Shown piece by piece: positions 55,201-64,000 of a DNA stretch of 64,000 nucleotides. Source of the DNA: Strigamia acuminata (Eukaryota; Arthropoda; Chilopoda; Geophilomorpha; Linotaeniidae); assembly GCA_949358305.1 (NCBI GenBank), contig OX442318.1, forward strand, positions 10,274,517 through 10,338,516. Reading direction: 5' to 3'. The first letter of the stretch is position 1. Every line of letters starts with the position of its first letter. Position numbers and translations under genes: made by a program. The notes under the pieces are model-generated. The model searched no databases and was not told the DNA's origin. It saw only the letters and a list, made by a program, of their open reading frames with translations.

Positions 55201-56649
55201 ACAACGGGTGGATTGCTTCACTGCAACACTCCAGTGTGAATAGAAAAGTTGACTATGAAAATATCCATTGAAAACTGTAACTTTAAACCTTGGATAGTAA
55301 TTTCTAAATTCTCACACATCGATGTCTGTTGGATTTTCTTTACCAGTCATTACAAATCAATAAAAGTGGCCACAGCTTTTTTTCTTGCAAAAATTCCTTG
55401 GATTTTTTTTTCTTCTTTTGAAATTCCTTTTTCGCTTGTAAGCCAGGTTTGAACTCATAACCTCTTGGACTATGGAAAAGGCTGTGGCGAGTGCTCTGCA
55501 GTGAAAGCAAGCAATATGACAAGGAATTTGCTATAAGATTTATGTTTGTAGGGTAGTAGAAGCAAAAAAAAACAATAACTCATCCAGTTTAATTGATATT
55601 CTATTATTTTTTTTTGTGTGTTTGGTTTTAATTTTTGATCAAAAATTCATTTCTTATCATTTTATTAAGTGGTGGCATCAAAACACAGGAAATTCAAGAC
55701 TTGTGTCACATAATTGAAAATGTCATTCTAAAAATGGTTGTGAATATTGATTGGATCATCAACAACCAGTGCACAGAGCTAGTGTAGTCACGTGACGTCA
55801 ATGGCACTTTATCTCTTTATTTACTTGGTTGTTGACAAGATGAAACTCCTTGTGGGTCATGGGAAAAACACATTTTTCTCTAATAGTGGAACGTCTTCTG
55901 GATGGGAAATAGCTTTTGGAAACATTGCAAATTACTTTTGAGTATTTGAACTGGAAATAAATGTCAAGTGATAAAAATGTTGCTAAGAAATCAGACAATA
56001 ATTGAGCATACAGGGGGGGCCAAGGCCAAAATCCTTTCAGAAGGACTGACTCTTGACCTAAGCGCTTTTGTTTTAGAAGTTTTATTATTTCTGATGGCAT
56101 TTTGTCTGATTTTACCGAAATTTACAATTTCAAAGGATGTTCTCCTTTATGGTCATTACAAGTTATCTGTATGAATAAAATGAAGAGTCACACATCTTTA
56201 TCTCATTCACAATTAATAACAGGAAGAAGAAGAAGAAGACCATGAAGATTGAAATAGTTTGTAGTATTATTAAGTTATTTTTAACCTTTCTTGTCTGATC
56301 TCAAAAATCAATATAGATTTGTTTTCAACCTCTCAATGTATTGCAATTTTTTATTTTTCCAATCTTTCCCACCAGAGGCTACTCCAAGTAACAAATGAGA
56401 GCAACCTACAGGTTAACATCAGTCAAAGTGTTTTTCTTTGCTGACCTAATGTTAATCTTAATAGTTTCAACACCGTAGGTTACTTTGCTTAGTTAGGCCA
56501 AACAAATCTGATTATGGTGGTGATGACCAGTCAGAAAAATTGAAAAATTGCAATTGGAAAACTGACAAATACAAAACAAAATAAATAAAGCTTAGTAAAC
56601 AGGAAAGAATGTTTATTTCCGGAAGTTTCGATGGCCCAGTTGAAAAGTT
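52266..56649. other. Rap-GAP intron, no gene seen
   Basis: AT-rich intron sequence with only short frames. A G-rich repeat at about 53,598-53,885 ends GTTACGTAATTTATAGACGG, a motif common at the ends of dispersed elements in invertebrates. CCACTACACCAGTGAGACGG near 52,570 is a fragment of the family at 49,189. Confidence 0.4.
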
Positions 56650-56850
56650 TTGGTGATCGGCCCAAATTGCAAGAATTGGAGAACAGCGATGGATTTCCTA
56701 CCAATAAATGCGCAGACAATTCCAGACGTGTATCCACTCCCAGATATAGACAATATATTCGCTTATCTTGGCGATGCGCATTGGTTTTCCATAATCGACG
56801 GACGCGAGGCATTTCACCAAATCGGAGTGCGAAAAGACAAACACAAGTAA
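56650..56850 (+). pseudogene. Retrotransposon reverse transcriptase fragment
   Basis: The frame reads MDFLPINAQTIPDVYPLPDI then WFSIIDGREAFHQIGV, matching the fingers/palm start of Ty3/gypsy-type reverse transcriptase, and stops at TAA 56,848. It lacks YLDD and everything after. It is distinct from the pol at 39,110. Confidence 0.7.
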
Positions 56851-56957
56851 CAAAAGACATTTCCAGTACTGTCGATAGGGTGTAGCATTGTGGCAGGTTG
56901 TCTCATGGAATTATGGTTCTGAACTCAATGAATTTTTTTCTTTTTGTTGTGGCCTGA

Positions 56958-57110
56958 TCTATCCAGATTACCCGGTGCTAAATTTGTTCCCATGGTCCGA
57001 CGTGTCCAGATTACCCGGTACTAAATTTGTTCCCAGTCCAGCCCTGGAGGCACCTTTGTTCAAATTATATTTTGGTGCCCCCATGTTGCCGGAAGATTTA
57101 CCTCGATCAT
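56958..57110 (+). repeat. Dispersed repeat shared with introns of A, E and F
   Basis: Two copies of a unit with ATCCAGATTACCCGG and CTAAATTTGTTCCCA, then CAGTCCAGCCCTG, match the complement of 2170-2290, 19,610-19,710 and 24,160-24,280. Confidence 0.65.
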
Positions 57111-57514
57111 CCAGGCGCTTTGTGTGGGCTCAACCAGCACACAAGCCCTGGGTTTAGTAATTGTAGAATTGAAGCATATGTAGCCCATAAATAAACACTC
57201 CTATACTGTTTTTCCTTACATCCGCATAAGACCAAAACAAGCCCTACTTATCTCTAACCGACAATATGGCTGACTGTTTATTTCCTGTTACCTGGCCAAC
57301 CGTTTCCAGGGGAAAATAAGGAAGCTTTGCCGCACCACAATTTTGAAGTTCTAGTTCCTTTAGATGAACATTTCCTATTACTTTTACTATGTCTATCTAA
57401 GGTGCCCTGCTGATACCATTGCATTGTCCAGAAGTTCTTTTGTATTCTGACCATCTGTTGCGAGATTATTGAACGTTTGATAAATGTATTTTTTTTTTTT
57501 TTTTTTTTTTGCAG

Positions 57515-57695
57515 GATAATGGTTCGAACAGTGAGCTACTGCTTGCACGGATTGATTCCTGCATCATGTCTAGCAGCCGATCGGTACAATCGCGAAGATG
57601 TTGTTCGGTCGCTTAGTAACGAAATTAGTTTGCATCCGTTGCTTCAGCTCGGCCAGTTGCCGTCAACATCTGATGAACTGCTGAAATTGGATCAG
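57515..57695 (+). CDS. LIM Rap-GAP, coding exon 2
   Basis: The acceptor (T)n GCAG at 57,514 and donor ATCAG|GTGAGA at 57,696 bound the exon. The first base completes Arg205; residues 206-265 read IMVRTVSYCLHG through LLKLDQ. This corresponds to the strand and helix between the dimerisation part and the catalytic core in Rap1GAP proteins. Confidence 0.85.
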
Positions 57696-57798
57696 GTGAG
57701 AAATCGCTTTTGGTAAGGCGCTTCGCAGTAATTTGATGCGGTGAAATGTCACGTGATTTGAAGAGGGCTCTTATTTGTGCATGCCTGTGTTTATGCAG

Positions 57799-57943
57799 AT
57801 ATTCATCAAATCTGAGCTGAAAGTGGGCGTTTTGTACGTGAAAGAAAACCAGTCGACCGAGGAAGACGTACTTGACAATAATGAAAATACTCCAGTTTTC
57901 AAGGATTTTCTGCTTCTTTTGGGAGATCAAATATACTTGAAAG
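57799..57943 (+). CDS. LIM Rap-GAP, coding exon 3
   Basis: The acceptor TTTATGCAG (to 57,798) and donor TTGAAAG|GTAAAT bound the exon. It starts in phase 0 and ends after one base of codon 314. Residues 266-313 include KVGVLYVKENQSTEEDV and FKDFLLLLGDQIYLK, the start of the Rap-GAP catalytic domain. Confidence 0.87.
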
Positions 57944-59596
57944 GTAAATTAAAAGTTCTTTGTTCCAGGTGACAATTGTTTTGGGTTTCGAAACTACGCT
58001 TGAATTATATTTGGGCACGCTAAAATAGCTTCGCTAAACTTGCCGTTGTGGAATTTTGTTAGCATGCAACTGTTATACAGTTGTGCCGCGTTATAACGAA
58101 TCGCAAGGGATTAATAGAAATTAGTTTGTTAAAATAAGCACCAAAAATTCCAGTTTATGCAAAATAAAAATAAAAATGTGCAAAATAAAAAAATTTATTC
58201 GAGCGAAATCAGGTGTTAAATACCAACTTAATGCCATTTCAAAGTGTTCTTGATGTAAATGAATTATAATTAGTAATTACAATTCATTTTTTTCTATTTT
58301 TTTATTTGTTTATTTGTTTATTTCTTAAAACTTTTTCCAGACACTAATTTAGTGACTTCCCCTGGTGACTGTTTTTGGCGAAGTCTTCAGTTTTCCGAAC
58401 GCAAGCATACGTACACGATATGTGTCTTTAAAAAAAAGGCAAAAATTAATACGTACATGTTTCGTATCGTTAAAAAAAAGACACAAATCACCGTTTGTTC
58501 CCGGAAAAATGGCGATTTATGCATTTATTTCTGATTTTCGGAAAATATGCATTTATAGCCAATTTTGGCTTTTTATGGAATAAAAATAATTCTTATGCAT
58601 TTATTCATTTATCCGGGCCTTAGTTATAACAAAAGTTCTATGGTCAACCAACCATCCAAGCCATTTTTAAATATTCGTTACAATAAAAAATTTGTTATAT
58701 TGCAGTTTGTTACAACGAGGTATGTGTATGTGTGTTAGTGGTCTTGGGGCGGGTGCAGAAGTTCACAAAGAAAATCAATAATATAATCATAGTGTTAGAA
58801 ATTATTATACCATAATTTATCATTTTGATAAATGAGGCTCACCTTGCTTTGACTACCACCCATTGACTTATGCAGGATTCTGTGTGCGAGCGCTAAAAGT
58901 TCAAGTTTTCGAATTTTTTAAGGCTTGGATGCATCAGATTATGTGGAACTTCTCCAAAAGTGTCACCGATGATGCCACACAGAGGGTGTGCATGCATTCA
59001 GTCGTTCAATACCAAAAATTTGGCAAAATTTGGTTTTATTTTAAAGCAAGTTAGTGTATTTTTTAAAATTGTCACACGTGGCGCTGCTGTTGTGGCAACA
59101 TTTGGCAAATCCAGGGGGTACGACAATCAAAATCTGCGTGTCAGAGATTCGAATCCTACGTAGGATTTGGATGGGATTCGGAAAGATTTAGATGATTATT
59201 TTAATAAAAAAGTCGAAAATATTTTAACTTTTGTCCAATCTTCGACAAAAAATACAAAATTTTGAAAAAATGTAAAGATTCAGGATTCGGAACGGGATTC
59301 GAAAGCCCATGTCAGAGATTCGGGCGAATCACACGTGACCACACATGCCACGCGCCACCTGCTGGTTAAACCTGGAAAGTACTGAATAGAAGCGCTGTGG
59401 TAATATTTGGAGAAGCCAACTTTAAGTTATGCGTCACTAATGTCACTTGTTTAGTTTTAATAATTGATTATGTGATGATTGTTAGGGGAAGCTTATTGAG
59501 GCTTTAGCTGCTGGAAATTTATGGATTAAAATGGAGTTTTTGTGGTATGTTCAAGCTCATGGTGAAAAAGTTAATTTGTTACGTTTGAATTGATAG
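57944..59596. repeat. Rap-GAP intron 3 with Tigger-like and dispersed repeats
   Basis: CAGTTGTGCCGCGTTATAAC near 58,079 and CGTTACAATAAAAAATTTG near 58,675 look like decayed Tigger-like material. 59,060-59,430 is a dispersed repeat also found, interrupted, at 9780-10,105. Its inner part repeats GTCAGAGATTCG with ATTCGGA words. Confidence 0.45.
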
Positions 59597-59736
59597 GTTT
59601 TGATAGATACAAAGGTGGATTAGACACAACACATGATTTGACAGGAACCACATCTGTTTACTCGTACTGGAGAGGAATTGAAATCATGTTTCACGTGTCC
59701 ACAATGTTACCGTACGACAAAAATGATCCTCAAAAG
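59597..59736 (+). CDS. LIM Rap-GAP, coding exon 4
   Basis: The acceptor AATTGATAG ends at 59,596 and the donor CAAAAG|GTAAGT starts at 59,737. The leading GT completes Gly314, then FDRYKGGLDTTHDLTG and IEIMFHVSTMLPY follow, both highly characteristic of Rap-GAP domains. The exon ends in phase 0 at Lys360. Confidence 0.9.
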
Positions 59737-60057
59737 GTAAGTCTGGAGTTCTTATTGCTTCAATATTGATTTATTTGCTGGAAATAATGTTTATCACAAT
59801 TTTTTTTATCTCATTTTTTCGTTTTTGAGATGATTTTAAATGTTTTTTCGTTGATTTAAAGTTTTAAACAAACAAAAATAAGAAAGAAAGAAAGAAAGAA
59901 AGAAAAAAAAACACTTTACCTTTGAATAGGTTTTTGTTTGATGAATTTTTAATGATGTATTTTTTTTTTATTAAAACGATTTTTATGGGGAATGATGGGG
60001 TAAATCTTGTTTTTTTATTTACTTTCTTGAATTATTGATTGGCCAAGTGTTTTTTTC

Positions 60058-60088
<31 letters not shown>

Positions 60089-60660
60089 TTTTGCTCCTAT
60101 TTTAATTTTCAGACGGAGTTCAGTTACTGAAAAAGGCCTGTGTTGTAAAAGAAGAAGAATGAACAATTTTCCAGAGTCGACTCTGCGTCCTTGGTGAGGA
60201 CTTGGCCCATGCCGAAAAGCTGGTGTCTCTTTTTTTTTTTTTTTTGATGAAAAATGACTATTACCCTCACGATTTTGCAAAGAAATGCTTATTTCAATAG
60301 CGGGTTTCAGAAATAGGACAATTTTTTATTATGGTAACAATTTTCCAAGTATATTGGCAATGCCGGCTCAAGGTATTGCACACAACATATCAAAACATGT
60401 GGAAGTCATTTTTGATGTGACTTTTCATCAGTAGGTGCACTCAAATAGATTAAAGAAATGGTTAAAGTTTGCTAAAATGATTAAAAATAAGTGAAATAAA
60501 TGATTTGTGTGCAGCTGAGACCTGTATGACTGTTGAAGACAGCGTGTGGTAGTTGTCATTTTGGCTAAAATAAATTATCCAACTTCTAGCTTAAATTTAT
60601 GTAAAGTACATCCAATTCTGTTTTCACACTGTTGATATGTTCCAGAAAAAAACATGTAGA

Positions 60661-60971
60661 CTCTGGCTCACCGTTAGAAGGGGACCAGTTCGTATTGGTC
60701 GAGCCTAATATTTAATAATAAAATGTTTTTAAAAGTCTGGAAGCAATGTTTTAAGCTGTTACTTTTTCAAAATTCATGATTCTTCAGTTCGCTCAGTTTA
60801 TCGGTTGTTATGTCAAGCTGGTTTTGAAATTTATGATCGATTGTTCTGTCTGGACACAAAATGGCTTCCCGTAACTCGAGCGTTTGTAGTTTGGTCTACT
60901 TTTATGTAGCCCTACAACAATGAATAGGCTCGACCAATAGGAACTGGTCCCCTTCTAACGGTGAGCCAGAG
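60661..60971. mobile_element. 311-bp foldback element with 46-bp arms
   Basis: The arms CTCTGGCTCACCGTTAGAAG... at 60,661-60,706 and 60,926-60,971 match with one mismatch. The interior TCTACTTTTATGTAGCCCTA resembles that of the elements at 49,189 and 50,811. Confidence 0.8.
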
Positions 60972-61065
60972 AATAGAAGAGATTTTCCCAAATATTTCAT
61001 AGAAAATTACAGTTGATGGAGATGAAGGCCAATAATATCCGTGTTTAGAATAGCGACACTCATAC

Positions 61066-61368
61066 TACGTTTACATGCATCGAATATTTTGAGTGGTGAA
61101 TAATTCGAGTGGTGAAAAAATCAAATTATTGTGTTTACATGCAGAAAATAATTCGTGATCACTTTCGGTTTTCGACCAATGGGGAAGTGCCGGAAGCGAT
61201 GCGCGCATGCGCAATAAAAATAGTTTGAGTTCACTCGAATTAAACAACCTTCTGCGAGGGATTATTCACTACCGGTACTCGAATAATCCTTGTCATCCCT
61301 GTTTACATGACAGTTGTGCACACGGAATATTTCATCTCACTCGAAATATTCCGTGCGTGTAAACATCG
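61066..61368. mobile_element. Palindromic MITE with GTTTACATGCA ends
   Basis: GTTTACATGCATCGAATATTT on the left imperfectly pairs with the complement of the right end (AATATTCCGTGCGTGTAAAC). Subterminal TCGAGTGG and ACTCGAA words repeat inside. No coding capacity is seen. Confidence 0.55.
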
Positions 61369-62385
61369 GAAAAGCTACTCCGGAATAGCGATCGTGTTAA
61401 AAATGCCCGCGTAAAAACAGAATTGGGTGTTGATGTTCACTCAAGTAAAATATGATGTAAAAAATATCATATCCTGGAGTAAAAAAGGTTTGTGCGCCAT
61501 TTCCCAATCTTTGTTTGAAGTGTCACAATATCTTATATCTACGGCTATTTGCCGAATAGTTACCGTCCTACTTTTGGAAATCCTTTATTGATTTTTTTTA
61601 TAGTCTAGACATTTTTCTCATTTAAAAAAATTTATTTTCCATTTTTTGGCATGTTTACTTGTTGCTTTTTTGTAGTAGCAATAAGAATTATGAATATATC
61701 ACACTGAATTTATCACCAACATTAGAAACTGAAACAACACATCCTACAAATGTTTCTAACCAAGTAACCACTTGTACTTGATTACTTCTTTCATAAGGGC
61801 TGACATTGGATCCTAACTTCTTGTTATCTACTTTTGGCATCTGCGATAAGAGTTTGAGTTGAGGGGACACACAATCCCTTCAGTTGGAATAGGGCTTGTC
61901 CGCAGTGCAATGATGCACATTTGAGAGATCTGGTAACTTAATCACACTGGGAAATCTAGACATTGTTTGCTACTTGCTTCAGACAAATGAACAATTTTAT
62001 AAAATAATTTTATAACTTGACATAAAAATTGCTTATTGCACTTGGGAGGCAACTGTAAATGGCAGAAAATATTTTAAATACATTTAAAGATGCAAAAATA
62101 AGCACTTACAAAGACCGGTCCATGATATAAGGTCCATTCAATCTTCAAACGATGACTTGACTTATTCGTCTGATATGACCGTGAACCAAGGATAACAGTG
62201 CGTTTTGCCACTGAATGCGCCACAAAATATAGCCGCACTGTATTCTGGGATGACAACAGGTAACAAAAATGCTTAGTTGGCAAGCAATGTGTGACACGTG
62301 ATTACTGTCATCTAATCAGCGCACAGAACAACAAATCAATAGGAAATAACACACGGATACGTGTCTATGTTATCCTTGGTTCATG

Positions 62386-62614
62386 ATATTGTTACGCGCG
62401 CAGGCCTCGCAGTAAAGCAGCGGGCCTGAGTGCGTAGTCTTAGCATTTAAATTCCAAATTCACTCACCAGTTGTCATGTGCTAAGATAGCACAGCGCCAA
62501 CTGGTGAGTGATTTTGGCAACTTTCTCAACTAGTGATAGAATTTGGAATTTAAATGCTAAGACTACGCACTCAGGCCCGCTGCTTTACTGCGAGGCCTGC
62601 GCGCGTAACAATAT
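62386..62614. mobile_element. 229-bp nested palindrome with 75-bp arms
   Basis: The arms 62,386-62,460 and 62,540-62,614 are perfect inverted repeats (outer end ATATTGTTACGCGCGC). Inside, CACTCACCAGTTG at 62,461-62,473 pairs with 62,498-62,510, and TGTGCT pairs with AGCACA in the centre. No clear target duplication was found. Confidence 0.85.
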
Positions 62615-63963
62615 GATGCTTTTTACAACGTATCTCTGAGAAGTCAACTTGAAAGAATTCAAATAAGAGGATTAAGATTAAGTGGAATTGAAATCACTTG
62701 TTTGACTTAGAGAAGTGACTTATCTCTTCTGCACCTGCTATTGGCTATTGTTACCACAAGTTGTTGGAAGTCCTCTTATTTTTAGTTCAGGTTAGTTGTT
62801 AGCGTGTTCAATTGAGAACTAATCTTCTTTAAGTCACTTCTTTAAGTGATTTAAGGAGAAGTGAATTTGTTTTTTGAGGATTGAATGGTTATTGGCATGA
62901 TTATAGTAATATCCATTAGAAATGATGGGGAAATGCCATTTTCCACTTACCAGGGCGTTTTCTCAGACATTTAAGCTCCATTGGGATAGGCTTGGATGGG
63001 TTTGGACAAGTTAGATTAGGCTAGAATGCCATGTTGTTTTCTCTTGGCTTAATTTTATGCAGACTTTGTTCACTTGTTGCTCTAACCCAATCTTCAAAGC
63101 TTTAAAAACATGAATAATTGATTTTGATGGATTTTTGCTTGCAGAAACATGACAACTCTTGCTTAATTCATTATATCAGTCTTGTTGCCAAAAGAAGCTA
63201 CAATTACAAAACCTACATTAGTCAGAGAACTCTACATCAGCTTTAGCAAATATGATTGCATATAATTATAATTAAATACATCAAATTTAATACAATAGGG
63301 GACTTTCATGTGGGTAAATCAAGTCTATTTGTTATTTTATTAGCATCTGAGATAGAAATTACAATTTAAGACATGCAAGAAAGAAATGACTAAACATTAT
63401 GACTAGAGCAGCAGGACCCAGTTTTAAATCTTTAAACATACACAAATCGATTTTAAAGTGCACTCGATGCATATAGACATATATATTTAATTAAATTAAA
63501 TTTTCATTTTGTTTAGTTAAAACATTTTTACCAGTTTGAAGGAATTTGAACAATTACTTATTGATGTTTTCATCTTTAATTTTTTTTATAGATGCCCTTC
63601 TTTTCGGCATGGCTTGCCTTGTCTGATCAGCCATTATGCCCCAAATTCTTAGTCATAGAACTTCTATTTGGCACAAAAATGTAGAAATATTTTTTTTTTC
63701 CAATTTTTTTTTGGGCCGAAAATACTATTGCCTGTGCAGTTGGTTTGCCAATGAGCTTTCTTAGGGACACTTTTTTTTTTTTTTATCAATTTTTTTTTAT
63801 TAAAAAAAATATTTTTTTCACTAATATTTTTCCAGCTTACTAGTTGCAATTGCTTTCAATCGATTTTTATTATTTTTTTATAAAGAATAAAATTCTAATG
63901 CTTTTGGATGCACGTAAGACTGATTATTTTTAATATTCAATTTGCTCATGTTTTGTTTGACAG

Positions 63964-64000
63964 TTGCAGAGAAAGAGGCATATTGGGAATGACATTGTGT
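63964..64000 (+). CDS. LIM Rap-GAP, coding exon 5 (cut by window edge)
   Basis: The acceptor TTTGACAG ends at 63,963. The exon reads LQRKRHIGNDIV, the most conserved Rap-GAP segment. The Asn codon at 63,988-63,990 (residue 369) matches the catalytic 'asparagine thumb' of human Rap1GAP (RHIGN). A later AG (TTGCAG) was rejected as acceptor because it would drop Leu-Gln. The gene continues beyond the window. Confidence 0.9.
   Translation, partial: MQRKRHIGNDIV

Larger units (their letters stand above)
59737..63963. other. Rap-GAP intron 4
   Basis: No gene is seen. It has a GAAA simple repeat at about 59,882-59,904, long poly-T tracts near 60,050-60,085 and 63,690-63,820, and three foldback elements listed separately. 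Confidence 0.5.

Noticed and set aside
60040-60280. Lysine-rich frame at 60,032-60,280 and similar at 63,664-63,849
   Set aside because: They are translated poly-A/poly-T tracts in an intron.
63964-63969. Alternative acceptor at TTGCAG for Rap-GAP exon 5
   Set aside because: It would remove Leu-Gln from a highly conserved Rap-GAP segment; TTTGACAG keeps both frame and motif.

Overview
The window is animal nuclear DNA. It is AT-rich, its genes have GT-AG introns, it is crowded with inverted-repeat and LTR elements, and it carries a LIM plus Rap-GAP signalling gene. The species cannot be fixed from sequence alone; a non-model invertebrate is most likely. No rRNA, tRNA gene or CRISPR array was seen.

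Positions 1-26,600 (minus strand) hold a head-to-tail cluster of six WS/DGAT-like acyltransferase genes, called A to F here from left to right. Each has a hydrophobic N-terminus and an HHxxxDG active-site motif at residues 187-193. Five (A, C, D, E, F) share one phase-1 intron before a short C-terminal exon. Gene B reads through that splice site and is cut short. A and F lie in a 3,811-bp block (788-4598 and 22,776-26,586) that looks identical, and E is an older copy of the same unit. Repeats fill the gaps: the 5' LTR of a minus-strand retrotransposon with a tRNA-iMet primer site at the left edge, a candidate solo LTR at 8431-9196, and two copies of a MITE with 9-bp target duplications.

Positions 28,870-64,000 (plus strand) hold a gene for a LIM-domain Rap-GAP that runs off the right edge. 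A candidate TATA promoter and a 5'UTR exon with a short upstream ORF precede a first coding exon (LIM and N-terminal dimerisation part). A 26.8-kb intron follows, then four Rap-GAP exons; the last ends just after the codon for the catalytic asparagine.

The large intron contains a complete 12.66-kb Ty3/gypsy retrotransposon (34,911-47,568) in sense orientation: 1020-bp LTRs with one difference seen, a 4-bp target duplication, a tRNA-Pro-like primer site, gag, pol in the -1 frame, a 951-codon third ORF without envelope features, and a polypurine tract. The gag/pol junction has two in-register A AAA AAC slippery sites followed by a 10-bp stem, a strong candidate for programmed -1 frameshifting. 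The rest of the intron is short inverted-repeat elements and decayed transposon pieces.
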